From the NCBI RefSeq assembly GCF_004342005.1, contig NZ_SMBX01000010.1, positions 1 to 41,815 on the forward strand: a stretch of DNA of 41,815 nt. The letters are read 5' to 3'. Both the position numbers and the translations under genes were made by a program. How positions within the stretch are numbered: position 1 is the stretch's first letter; each line of letters opens with the position of its first letter. Below the pieces are notes generated by a model that saw only the letters and a list, made by a program, of their open reading frames with translations, was not told the DNA's origin and did no database searches. Positions 28,351 to 36,046 of the stretch are shown in pieces. This DNA comes from Paracandidimonas soli (GTDB lineage Bacteria; Pseudomonadota; Gammaproteobacteria; Burkholderiales; Burkholderiaceae_B).

Positions 28351-30699
28351 TCAGGCAGCGTCGTCTCGTTCGGCGGGCGCCGAGGCGCGGCTGCCGAACA
28401 GGTGGAAGGGGAAGTCATCCACGGCAATCACGCGGTCGCGCAACATATCGCGGTGTTTTACGATAGCGTATTCCTGGTCGTCGATGCCGCCTTCCATATG
28501 GGCGGCATGGGTAATATCACGCACATTGGCCTGCGGATTGTCCGCCAGCCGACCGCTTTTTTCGAAGGTCCGGATCTTGGCATCGATGGGGGCGGCGGCC
28601 AGGCTTGCCGCCAGGGCAGCCTCGATGGCGCCTGTCGGCTCGGTGTCGCTGACGGGAGCGTGGACGCTGTGCGTGAGGCGGTCGCGGGCGGCGCCCGGCT
28701 TCATCAGGGCGCGGGCCACGCTCTTGCCCAGCTTGTCGGAAGGTTCGCGAAATGGCCGGCCCCACGGAAAGATGGCCAAGCGCAGCAGCGCCGCGATGAA
28801 GCGGTTGGGAAAGTTGGCAATGACGCCTTCGAACGCCTGCTGCAGGCGATACAAGGCGTCCTGTATCGCCCAGTGTGCCAGCGGCGCGTCGTCCGCCTGG
28901 CGCCCGTCGTCCTCGAAGCGCTTCAGCGTGGCCGAGACCAGGTACATCTGCGACAGGCAGTCTCCCAGCCTGGCCGACAGGCGCTCGCGCATTTTCAGCG
29001 ACCCGCCCAGGACCAGCATAGATGTATCGGCCAACATGGCGAAGGCAGCCGAAAAACGGCTCAGCTGGCGATAGTAGGGCAGCATTTCGTCTGCGACCAG
29101 CGCATCGGTCCTGGCGAAGCGGGCTGCGCTCAGGCTATGCCCGATGCTGCGCAATGTATTGCGCAGCGTGAACCGGACATGCCCCCAGAAGGCGCGGTCG
29201 AAATCCTGAAGGGCGCGCTCGCGGTCAGTATCGTGCGCGGCGCGCATCTCTTTCAGGACGTAGGGATGGCAGCGGATGGCGCCCTGGCCGAACAGGATCA
29301 GGCTGCGGGTCAGGATGTTCGCGCCTTCCACCGTGATGCCGACGGGAATCTGCTGGTAGGCGGAACCCAGGAAATTCGACGGACCCAGGCAGATGCCCTT
29401 GCCGCCGATGATGTCCATGCCGTCGTTGACCACCTGCCGCCCGCGCTCCGTCAAATGGTATTTGACGATGGCGGAGACGACGGATGGTTTTTCCCCCAGG
29501 TCGACGCCGCCTGCCGTCATGGTGCGGGCGGCGTCGATCAGGTAGGTATTTCCGCCGATGCGCGCAAGCGCTTCCTCCACGCCTTCGAACTTGCCGATGG
29601 GCAGGCGGAACTGGTTGCGGATCAGCGAATAGGCGCCGACGGTGCGGGCGGTGAGCTGGGCCATGCCGGTATAGGAAGACGGCAGGGAAATCGACCGGCC
29701 CGCCGCCAGGCACTCCATCAGCATGCGCCAGCCCTGCCCCGCCATTTGCGGGCCGCCGATGATGAAGTCCAGCGGCATGAATACGTCACGGCCGCGCGTG
29801 GGGCCGTTCATGAACATGGCATGCAGCGGATAGTGCCGGCGCCCGGTTTCCACGCCTGGGTGGTCGGAAGGCACTAGCGCGCAGGTGATGCCGATGTCCT
29901 TGACGGGACCCAGCAGCCCATCGGGATCATACAGGCGGAATGCCAGTCCCAGCAGCGTGCATACCGGCCCCAGCGTGATGTAGCGCTTGTCCCAGGTGAC
30001 GCGCATGCCCAGGACCTCTTCGCCGTTCCACATGCCCTTGCAGACGATGCCGCTGTCGGGGATGGCGGCGGCGTCGGATCCGGCCCAGGGACTGGTCAGC
30101 GCGAAGGCGGGAATTTCCTGGCCGGTCGCCAGGCGCGGCAGGTAGTGGTCCTTCTGCTCCTGCGTGCCGTAGTGCAGCAACAGTTCCGCCGGCCCCAGCG
30201 AGTTCGGCACCATGACGGTCACGGAGAGCGCGGAACTGCGGGTCGACAGCCGCGTCACGACTTCGGAGTGCGCCAGCGCGGAAAACCCGCGCCCGCCGTA
30301 TGCCTTGGGAATGATCATGCCGAAGAAGCGATGGTCCTTCAGGTATTGCCAGGCCTCCGGCGGCAGATCGTAGTCTTGCGTGGTGATGCGCCAGTCGTTG
30401 ACCATGCCGCAGACGGTGTTTACCTCATTGTCCAGGAAGGCCTGTTCTTCTTCCGTCAGCGTCGGCTTGGGATAGGCGTGCAGTTTCGTCCAGTCGGGAT
30501 TGCCGCTGAACAGATCGCCTTCCCACCATACGGTACCGGCTTCCAGGGCGTCGCGCTCCGTGTCGGACATCTGCGGCAGTATGCGGCGGAACACGCCGAG
30601 CAGGGGCCGGGACAGCAGGTGCTGGCGCAACGGCGCCACAGCCAGCGCCAGCGCGGCGACGATGATGAGAAACAGCAGGATCAGCAGGAATGAACTCAT
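28351..30699 (-). CDS. fadE: Acyl-CoA dehydrogenase, FadE type
   Basis: This 782-residue protein begins MSSFLLILLFLIIVAALALA, a membrane helix typical of FadE. The acyl-CoA dehydrogenase core follows (FGMIIPKAYGGRGFSALAHS, ALTSPWAGSDA, SLPSSYTGMAQLTARTVGAY), and then the FadE-specific C-terminal domain. It catalyses the first, FAD-dependent oxidation of acyl-CoA at the membrane. ATG 30699 is chosen because it overlaps the TetR stop by four bases and gives the family start; the longer in-frame extension to 30951 lies inside the regulator gene. It is comparable to the 814-residue E. coli protein. Confidence 0.95.
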   Translation of the reverse strand: MSSFLLILLFLIIVAALALAVAPLRQHLLSRPLLGVFRRILPQMSDTERDALEAGTVWWEGDLFSGNPDWTKLHAYPKPTLTEEEQAFLDNEVNTVCGMVNDWRITTQDYDLPPEAWQYLKDHRFFGMIIPKAYGGRGFSALAHSEVVTRLSTRSSALSVTVMVPNSLGPAELLLHYGTQEQKDHYLPRLATGQEIPAFALTSPWAGSDAAAIPDSGIVCKGMWNGEEVLGMRVTWDKRYITLGPVCTLLGLAFRLYDPDGLLGPVKDIGITCALVPSDHPGVETGRRHYPLHAMFMNGPTRGRDVFMPLDFIIGGPQMAGQGWRMLMECLAAGRSISLPSSYTGMAQLTARTVGAYSLIRNQFRLPIGKFEGVEEALARIGGNTYLIDAARTMTAGGVDLGEKPSVVSAIVKYHLTERGRQVVNDGMDIIGGKGICLGPSNFLGSAYQQIPVGITVEGANILTRSLILFGQGAIRCHPYVLKEMRAAHDTDRERALQDFDRAFWGHVRFTLRNTLRSIGHSLSAARFARTDALVADEMLPYYRQLSRFSAAFAMLADTSMLVLGGSLKMRERLSARLGDCLSQMYLVSATLKRFEDDGRQADDAPLAHWAIQDALYRLQQAFEGVIANFPNRFIAALLRLAIFPWGRPFREPSDKLGKSVARALMKPGAARDRLTHSVHAPVSDTEPTGAIEAALAASLAAAPIDAKIRTFEKSGRLADNPQANVRDITHAAHMEGGIDDQEYAIVKHRDMLRDRVIAVDDFPFHLFGSRASAPAERDDAA

Positions 30700-31430
30700 A
30701 GGACCCCCTCGGTATTGGACTGGAGGGAAGCCGGCGATGCTTCCAGCGGAGCCGCCGCGCAGGGCTGCGCCTGCCGTTCGGGCAATGGCGCCCGCAGGCC
30801 GCCGAGCAGAAAGCTCATCAGCCGTTGCAGTACTTCTTCGACGCCGGGCTTCTCTTCGTCGGGCTGAGGCGCGAGCCCGACGGCGGTACGCAGGGCATCC
30901 ATGCCCATGATGGCGTAGGACGTGGCGCCGAGCATGAAGTTGAAGCGCCACAGGATGTCTTCCAGCGGAACATCGGGCAATGCCTTCTGGAATGCCCGGC
31001 GAAAGCGCGTGACCACGCCGATGTGCTCTTTCGTGAACAGGGTGCCGATGAAGCCGTTCTGGTCGAAGCGGCTGTGCTCGATCAGCGGCGTGAACGGCTT
31101 GCTTCCGCTGTCGTCGTAAGCGTGGCGCACCAGGGGGCTGAAAAACGCCTCGACCACCTGGGAGGGTTTCAGCGGCCGGCCGCCGGCCTGGGCCTCCAGC
31201 GCGTCCAGCATACGCAGGCGTTCTTCATTCAGGATGGAGATGCGTCGCTTGAATACTGCCTGTATCAGTTGCTCTTTGGAGCCGAAGTGGTAGTTGATGG
31301 AAGCCAGGTTGACGTCTGCCTCGGCTGTGATCTGGCGCATCGATGTCTTGTCGTGCCCCTGACGGGCGAACAGGCGTTCGGCGGCATCGAGGATTGCCGT
31401 GGATGTCAGCGCTGCGCGAGAAGTGTTCAT
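30696..31430 (-). CDS. TetR-family regulator of the fad operon (PsrA-like)
   Basis: The 244-residue regulator has an N-terminal TetR helix-turn-helix (about residues 12-58: AILDAAERLFARQGHDKTSM, then ITAEADVNLASINYHFGSKE) and an all-helical ligand domain. ATG 31430 gives the normal family length; an in-frame extension upstream to 31514 would run through the operator. It is the first gene of the tetR-fadE-thiolase-fadB/J-fadL operon and overlaps fadE by four bases. It probably senses long-chain acyl-CoA or fatty acid and represses its own operon at the site 31450-31465, which has PsrA-type form. Confidence 0.92.
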   Translation of the reverse strand: MNTSRAALTSTAILDAAERLFARQGHDKTSMRQITAEADVNLASINYHFGSKEQLIQAVFKRRISILNEERLRMLDALEAQAGGRPLKPSQVVEAFFSPLVRHAYDDSGSKPFTPLIEHSRFDQNGFIGTLFTKEHIGVVTRFRRAFQKALPDVPLEDILWRFNFMLGATSYAIMGMDALRTAVGLAPQPDEEKPGVEEVLQRLMSFLLGGLRAPLPERQAQPCAAAPLEASPASLQSNTEGVL

Positions 31431-31449
31431 AGGCAACCTGTATTTTAGA

Positions 31450-31465
31450 TCAAACGTTTGTTTGA
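31450..31465 (-). promoter_or_regulatory. PsrA-like operator of the fad operon
   Basis: TCAAAC-GTTT-GTTTGA is an inverted repeat that also contains the perfect 10-bp palindrome CAAACGTTTG (31451-31460). It matches the PsrA-type form CAAAC-N(0-4)-GTTTG as I recall it. It lies 20-35 bases upstream of the regulator start, beside a minus-strand -10-like TAAAAT. Confidence 0.65.
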
Positions 31466-31655
31466 ATTTAGATGGGCTGTATGTTTTAGGGAACTGGTAT
31501 TGACCCTGATGCACGGTAAGCGGAAGGCCTAGGATGAAATCCGGATATCCATGCTTTTCAAGGGGTTATGCTGCGCTGATATAGCCTTGTTTTGATACAA
31601 ATTTTCATATTGACATTTCTTTATTGTTTTTTGTTGCCAAAATGTGTGCATTTAC

Positions 31656-31673
31656 TGGGTAAACCCATATAAT
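31656..31673 (+). promoter_or_regulatory. Predicted promoter of the lap secretion operon
   Basis: A perfect -10, TATAAT (31668-31673), is directly preceded by the inverted repeat TGGGT-AA-ACCCA (31656-31667), which may bind an activator or repressor. No good -35 is present, which fits activator dependence. The predicted start, about 31680, coincides with the first base of the stem described at 31680-31730. Confidence 0.5.
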
Positions 31674-31679
31674 TCGTCA

Positions 31680-31903
31680 CAGATTGATAACTTCCCGACT
31701 GAAATTCAAAAGGATTCGGAAAGCAATCTGCTCAAGACGCAAGGTTATGCTCCAAGAATACGGGCCGGAAGCCCGTAGCTCCGCCTTGCCGATCGGCGAG
31801 AAAGCCGTATGCAATCACTAACACTTGTGACAATGATTGGCTGTCGGGATACCCGAGAGTAGGTATTCGTGCGCCCGTCCGGCGGCGCATGCCCGGGTTT
31901 TTT
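31680..31903 (+). ncRNA. Structured 5' leader of the lap operon, possible riboswitch or attenuator
   Basis: A chain of paired elements fills about 225 bases: CAGATTG/CAATCTG (31680-31686 with 31724-31730) continued by CTTCCCGA/TCGGAAAG; GCAAGG/CCTTGC (31739-31744 with 31784-31789) enclosing TACGGGC/GCCCGTA (31759-31777); CTTGCC/GGCGAG (31785-31800), which competes with the preceding pairing; CAATCA/TGATTG (31812-31839); TCGGG/CCCGA (31844-31856); then the terminator at 31851-31903. Overlapping, mutually exclusive pairings ending in a T-run are typical of regulated leaders. I could not match it to a known riboswitch class. It might also be an independent small RNA. Confidence 0.55.
31851..31903 (+). 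terminator. Terminator or attenuator before lapE
   Basis: ACCCG (31851-31855) can pair with CGGGT (31894-31898), with GTGCGCC/GGCGCAT (31869-31890) stacked inside, followed by six Ts (31898-31903). Its 5' arm is also used by the hairpin TCGGG/CCCGA, so termination and an alternative fold exclude each other. The lapE start codon is 84 bases further on. Confidence 0.55.
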
Positions 31904-31986
31904 CTGCCACACATGCCCATCTTTGTAAATAAATGCAATTTGGTTTTCTTGATATACGGAAAACAGTCCGATTTGGGAGGTCCACC

Positions 31987-33465
31987 ATGTCCTTGAAGCG
32001 TTCATTCAAATTGGCAGCCATCGCCAGTGCTGTCATCATGAGCACCACGGCCTGGTCGCAGCAACAGGGTAGCCAGACTCTGGAGAAGGTTGTCGAGCAG
32101 GCAATCCTCACGCATCCGGAAATCCGGGCGCGCTTCCATGATTTCCAGTCGTCGCTGGAAGGCCAGAAAGTCGTGCGCGGCGGCATGCTGCCACAAGTGA
32201 GCGCGCAGGGCTGGGTCGGTCGCGAGTGGCGCAGCCGCGTGCCCGATTCACCCTCCTACGACTGGGGCCGGCACGGCTACAGTCTCGAACTGCGCCAACT
32301 GCTGTTCGATGGCTTCACCACATACAACACGTACCGCCAGTTGGGCTTCGAGAAGCTGTCCGGCTACTTCGAATTGCTGGCCACGACCGATGCGCTGGCC
32401 AATGAAGCCGTCAACGCCTACATCGATGTGCAGCGCTATCGCGAAATGGAAGTACTCGCGCGCGACAACTTCAGGATGCACGAAAACACGCTGGGCCACC
32501 TGCGCGAGCGCCAGGAGTCCGGCGTAGGCCGTGGCGTCGACCTAGAGCAGGCCTATGGCCGCCTGGCGCTGGCCCAGACCAACCTGATGACCGAAAGCAA
32601 CAACCTGAACGACGTGACACAGCGCTACCGCCGTCTCGTGGGCGAGCTACCGGCACCCGTCCTGGCCGATGTGCCCGATGTTGCGAATCAGCTTCCCCAA
32701 GCGCCGGAGAACTTCCTGGAGTCGGTACGCGTGAATCCGTCGCTGCTGTCCAAGCAGGCACTGGTGCATGCCGCCGAAAAGGGCAAGGAAGCGGCAACCG
32801 GCACGCTGTATTCTCCTACGCTGGAATTCCGCGCCTCCACCGGCACCGACCGCGAACTCCCGGGCCGCTCCAACCGCGACATCCAGAGCTCGCGCGTTCA
32901 ACTGGTCATGTCCTACAACCTGTACCGCGGTGGCGCCGATGCGGCCCGCGTGCGCCAGACGTCCGCCCAGATGTATGCGGCTCGCGATGTGCGCGACTAC
33001 ACCTGCCGCAACGTGCAGCAGGAGCTGGCCGTGGCCTGGAACAACGTCATGCGCCTGCGCCATCAACTGCCGTTCCTGCAGGAGCATGAGCTGGCCACGT
33101 CCAAGGTCCGCACCGCCTACCAGCAGCAGTTCCAGATCGGCCAGCGTTCGCTGCTCGACCTGCTGGATACGGAAAACGAGCTGTTCGACTCCCGCCGCGC
33201 CCTGCTCAATGGCATTTACGACCTGAAGAAGGCCGAATACCGCTGGCTGGCGCTGTCGAACCGCGTGCTTCCCGTGCTGGGCATCGCACAGCCGCATACC
33301 CAGGAATTCCAGGAGACCAGCGACTTCCTGCTGCCCGACGAAAGCCTGAAGGCCTGCGTGGCGCCTCTGCCGGACACCAGCAACCTGACGCCGATCACGG
33401 TGGAGTACCGCGATGGCATGCGTCCGCCGGTGGTTCGCACGGGCAGCCCGGCAAACCGCAACTGA
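31987..33465 (+). CDS. lapE: TolC-family outer membrane protein of the adhesin type I secretion system (LapE-like)
   Basis: The 492-residue protein begins MSLKRSFKLAAIASAVIMST with a signal peptide cleaved near AWS|QQQ. Two TolC repeats follow (TLEKVVEQAILTHPEIRARF at the start; SLLDLLDTENELFDSRRALL near the end). It forms the trimeric outer-membrane channel for secretion of the adhesin, with LapB and LapC encoded downstream. ATG 31987 is chosen for its GGGAGG ribosome site at ideal spacing; an upstream in-frame start lacks one. It heads the operon and is preceded by a long structured leader. The symbol is by analogy with Pseudomonas Lap; Bordetella nomenclature would be Brt-like. Confidence 0.9.
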   Translation: MSLKRSFKLAAIASAVIMSTTAWSQQQGSQTLEKVVEQAILTHPEIRARFHDFQSSLEGQKVVRGGMLPQVSAQGWVGREWRSRVPDSPSYDWGRHGYSLELRQLLFDGFTTYNTYRQLGFEKLSGYFELLATTDALANEAVNAYIDVQRYREMEVLARDNFRMHENTLGHLRERQESGVGRGVDLEQAYGRLALAQTNLMTESNNLNDVTQRYRRLVGELPAPVLADVPDVANQLPQAPENFLESVRVNPSLLSKQALVHAAEKGKEAATGTLYSPTLEFRASTGTDRELPGRSNRDIQSSRVQLVMSYNLYRGGADAARVRQTSAQMYAARDVRDYTCRNVQQELAVAWNNVMRLRHQLPFLQEHELATSKVRTAYQQQFQIGQRSLLDLLDTENELFDSRRALLNGIYDLKKAEYRWLALSNRVLPVLGIAQPHTQEFQETSDFLLPDESLKACVAPLPDTSNLTPITVEYRDGMRPPVVRTGSPANRN

Positions 33466-33513
33466 TCCCGGTTATAGTTCATTCCGGTTTCAATTATTTA
33501 CACCGGAGGGGTT

Positions 33514-33756
33514 ATGGCACAGCAAGGTCAGGGCAGCAACAAGGCGGCGGAAGTTCGAGAATCGCTTTCAGAACTGGATATTTCATTCATTCGGGTGCTG
33601 GAGGACTTGATCGAGGTTCTGCTTGCCAATGGCGTCATACGCCTGACCGACCTTCCGCCGGAAGCCCTGGAAAAACTTAACCAGCGCAAGCGCGTTCGAC
33701 AACGCATGCGCGACTCGCTCGACCTGATTGACGATGACGAAAACAGCATCATCTGA
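33514..33756 (+). CDS. Small conserved protein of lap-type operons, function unknown
   Basis: This 80-residue, charged, cytoplasmic-looking protein has the core LSELDISFIRVLEDLIEVLL, then ANGVIRLTDLPPEALEKL, and an acidic end LIDDDENSII. The core resembles small proteins from other gamma- and beta-proteobacteria that databases tend to label, almost certainly wrongly, as tryptophan-synthase-beta-like. No enzyme motif is seen. It has a good ribosome site (CGGAGGGG). It lies 48 bases after lapE and overlaps the LapB gene by 23 bases, so it belongs to the secretion operon. A role as adaptor or regulator of secretion is only a guess. Confidence 0.75.
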   Translation: MAQQGQGSNKAAEVRESLSELDISFIRVLEDLIEVLLANGVIRLTDLPPEALEKLNQRKRVRQRMRDSLDLIDDDENSII

Positions 33757-36046
33757 ACGAAATACGGAAATCCCGCAGGCTGCGGAGCAGCCTGGCCAGG
33801 AGGCGCCGGAAGGTGTCTCGCCTGGCGAAACCAGGGCTGGAAAGGCCCCGGGCGCTGTGGTTTCCCTGGATGATGCATCGTCCGCAATGCCCCCGTCCCC
33901 CGAGTGGCGGATCCCTCCGCATTCCGCGCACGACGATCCATTGTTGAATTGCCTGGTCGAGCTGACTCGGCTGCACGGCACGCCCTATACGGCGCAGGCG
34001 CTGTCGGGCGGCCTGCCGCTGGTCGACCACAGGCTGACGCCGTCGCTGCTGTCGCGCGCCGCGGCGCGCGCGCAATTCACCACGCGCATCGTGCGCCGCG
34101 ATATCGACGGCATTCCCGAAGGGCTGCTGCCCGCTATCCTCATCCTGCACGGCGGGCGCGCCTGCCTGCTGCTGGAGGTGCGCGACGAGACCTGCATGGT
34201 GCAATACCCGGAGGCCGGCAGCCCCATCGAAGTCCGGACCCGGGATCTGCTGGCCGAATATACCGGCATGGCTTGCTTCGTGCGTCCGCAGTTCCGTTAC
34301 GAAGCGCGCGCGAAAGAAGGGCGCAAAGCGCGCAGCTCGCACTGGTTCTGGGCTGTGGTGCTCGAGAACTGGCGCTTGTACCGCGATGCGGTAGTGGCGG
34401 CGCTTCTGATCAACCTGTTCGCCCTGGTCATGCCGCTGTTCACCATGAACGTGTATGATCGCGTCGTCCCCAACAATGCCGTCGAAACCCTTTGGGTACT
34501 GACCATAGGCATTGGATTGACCACGGTGTTCAACTGGGTGCTGACCACCGTGCGCGCTTATGTGGTCGATACCGCCAGCAAGAAGGTGGATGTCAAACTG
34601 TCTGGCCAGATCATGGAGCAGGTGCTCGATCTGCGCATGGAAAGCAAGCCTGCCTCCGTCGGATCGTTTGCCGCCAACCTGCGCTCGTTCGAGTCCGTGC
34701 GCGACTTCATCGCCTCGGCCAGCCTGACCACGCTGGTCGATCTGCCGTTCATCCTGGTGTTCCTGGCCGTGCTGGGCTGGATCTCGCCCTACATGCTGAT
34801 TCCCCCGGTCGTGGCCATCGTCGTGGTGCTGGTCGTGTCGTTCTTCGCGCAGGCCAAGATGGAAAGCCTGACACTGGCCTCGTTCCAGGCCAGTTCGCAG
34901 CGCAATGCCGTCCTGGTCGAATCCCTGACCGGGCTGGAGACGCTGAAGTCCCTGAATGCGCAGGGCACGACGCAGCGCAACTGGGAACGCGCCACGCAAT
35001 ACCTGGCGTACCTGGGCGGCAAGATCAAGTTCATTTCCTCCGCGACGGTGGGCTTCGTCCAGACGGCGCAGCAACTCGTCACCATCAGCGTCATCGTGAT
35101 CGGCACGTATCTCATCCAGGACGCTGCGCTGTCGCTGGGCGGCATCATTGCGTCGTCCATGATCGCCGGCCGCTGCCTGGCGCCTCTGGGCCAGGTCGCC
35201 GGCCTGATGATGCAATACCAGAACGCCCGCACTTCGCTGGACTCGATCGACAACTATATGAAGATGCCGGTCGAGCATCCGACGGAAAAGACATTCGTGC
35301 CGCGCCCTACATTGCAGGGCGGCATCGAATTCCGCAATGTCAGCTTCAGCTATCCGGGAAGCAGCCAGTCCTCGCTGAACGACATCAGCTTCAAACTGAG
35401 GGCCGGGGAAAAGGTCGGCATCATCGGCCGCATCGGCTCCGGCAAGACCACGCTGGAAAAACTGGTGCTGGGCCTGTATGCGCCAACCCAGGGCAAGGTG
35501 CTGATCGACGGCATCGACATCGCGCAGATCGATCCCGCCGACCTGCGCCGCGCCGTCGGCTACGTGCCGCAGGATCCCGTCCTGTTCTACGGCACGCTGA
35601 AGCACAACCTGATCATCGGCGCGCCGTTCGCCGACGACGGCGACATGCTCTATGCCGCCAAGGTTGCCGGGGTGGACGAGTTCGCGGCTCAGCATCCGGA
35701 CGGCTACAGCATGTCCATCGGCGAGCGCGGCGATTCGCTGTCCGGCGGGCAGCGCCAGTCCATCGCAGTCGCCCGCGCGCTGATCAACGATCCTCCCATA
35801 TTGCTGCTGGATGAGCCCAGCAGCAATATGGACAACCAGAGCGAGTCTGCGCTGAAGGCGCGCCTGAAGGATGCGGGCGCGGGCAAGACCATGATCCTGG
35901 TGACCCACCGCACGGCCCTGCTGGAACTGGTGGATCGCCTGATCGTCATCGACCAGGGCCGGATCATGGCCGACGGACCCAAGGAGCAGGTGATCGACGC
36001 CTTGCGCCACGGACGCATCGGGCGTTCGGGAGGGCGCGCGGCATGA
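33734..36046 (+). CDS. lapB: Type I secretion ABC transporter of the adhesin system (LapB-like)
   Basis: The 770-residue inner-membrane exporter has a low-complexity acidic start (1-60), a C39-like domain (about 65-190) without the usual catalytic Cys-His arrangement, a six-helix membrane domain (from about 215) and an ATPase domain. The ATPase has Walker A GRIGSGKTT (565-573), signature LSGGQRQ (669-675), Walker B ILLLDEPSS and the switch His in VTHRT. A non-cleaving C39-like domain is usual for RTX/LapA exporters. The ATG at 33734 overlaps the small upstream gene by 23 bases, with no clear ribosome site, so translation is probably coupled; a later start cannot be excluded. It overlaps lapC by four bases. 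Confidence 0.93.
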   Translation: MTKTASSERNTEIPQAAEQPGQEAPEGVSPGETRAGKAPGAVVSLDDASSAMPPSPEWRIPPHSAHDDPLLNCLVELTRLHGTPYTAQALSGGLPLVDHRLTPSLLSRAAARAQFTTRIVRRDIDGIPEGLLPAILILHGGRACLLLEVRDETCMVQYPEAGSPIEVRTRDLLAEYTGMACFVRPQFRYEARAKEGRKARSSHWFWAVVLENWRLYRDAVVAALLINLFALVMPLFTMNVYDRVVPNNAVETLWVLTIGIGLTTVFNWVLTTVRAYVVDTASKKVDVKLSGQIMEQVLDLRMESKPASVGSFAANLRSFESVRDFIASASLTTLVDLPFILVFLAVLGWISPYMLIPPVVAIVVVLVVSFFAQAKMESLTLASFQASSQRNAVLVESLTGLETLKSLNAQGTTQRNWERATQYLAYLGGKIKFISSATVGFVQTAQQLVTISVIVIGTYLIQDAALSLGGIIASSMIAGRCLAPLGQVAGLMMQYQNARTSLDSIDNYMKMPVEHPTEKTFVPRPTLQGGIEFRNVSFSYPGSSQSSLNDISFKLRAGEKVGIIGRIGSGKTTLEKLVLGLYAPTQGKVLIDGIDIAQIDPADLRRAVGYVPQDPVLFYGTLKHNLIIGAPFADDGDMLYAAKVAGVDEFAAQHPDGYSMSIGERGDSLSGGQRQSIAVARALINDPPILLLDEPSSNMDNQSESALKARLKDAGAGKTMILVTHRTALLELVDRLIVIDQGRIMADGPKEQVIDALRHGRIGRSGGRAA

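Noticed and set aside
30700-30951. N-terminal extension of fadE
   Set aside because: It is an arginine-rich out-of-frame reading of the TetR gene; the FadE membrane helix begins at the ATG at 30699.
31680-31830. c-di-GMP class I riboswitch before lapE, suggested by GACGCAAGG and the adhesin context
   Set aside because: The required GCAAACC-stem-GGGACGCAAAGC core and the matching 3' part are absent; only a short resemblance remains, so the leader is reported as unassigned.
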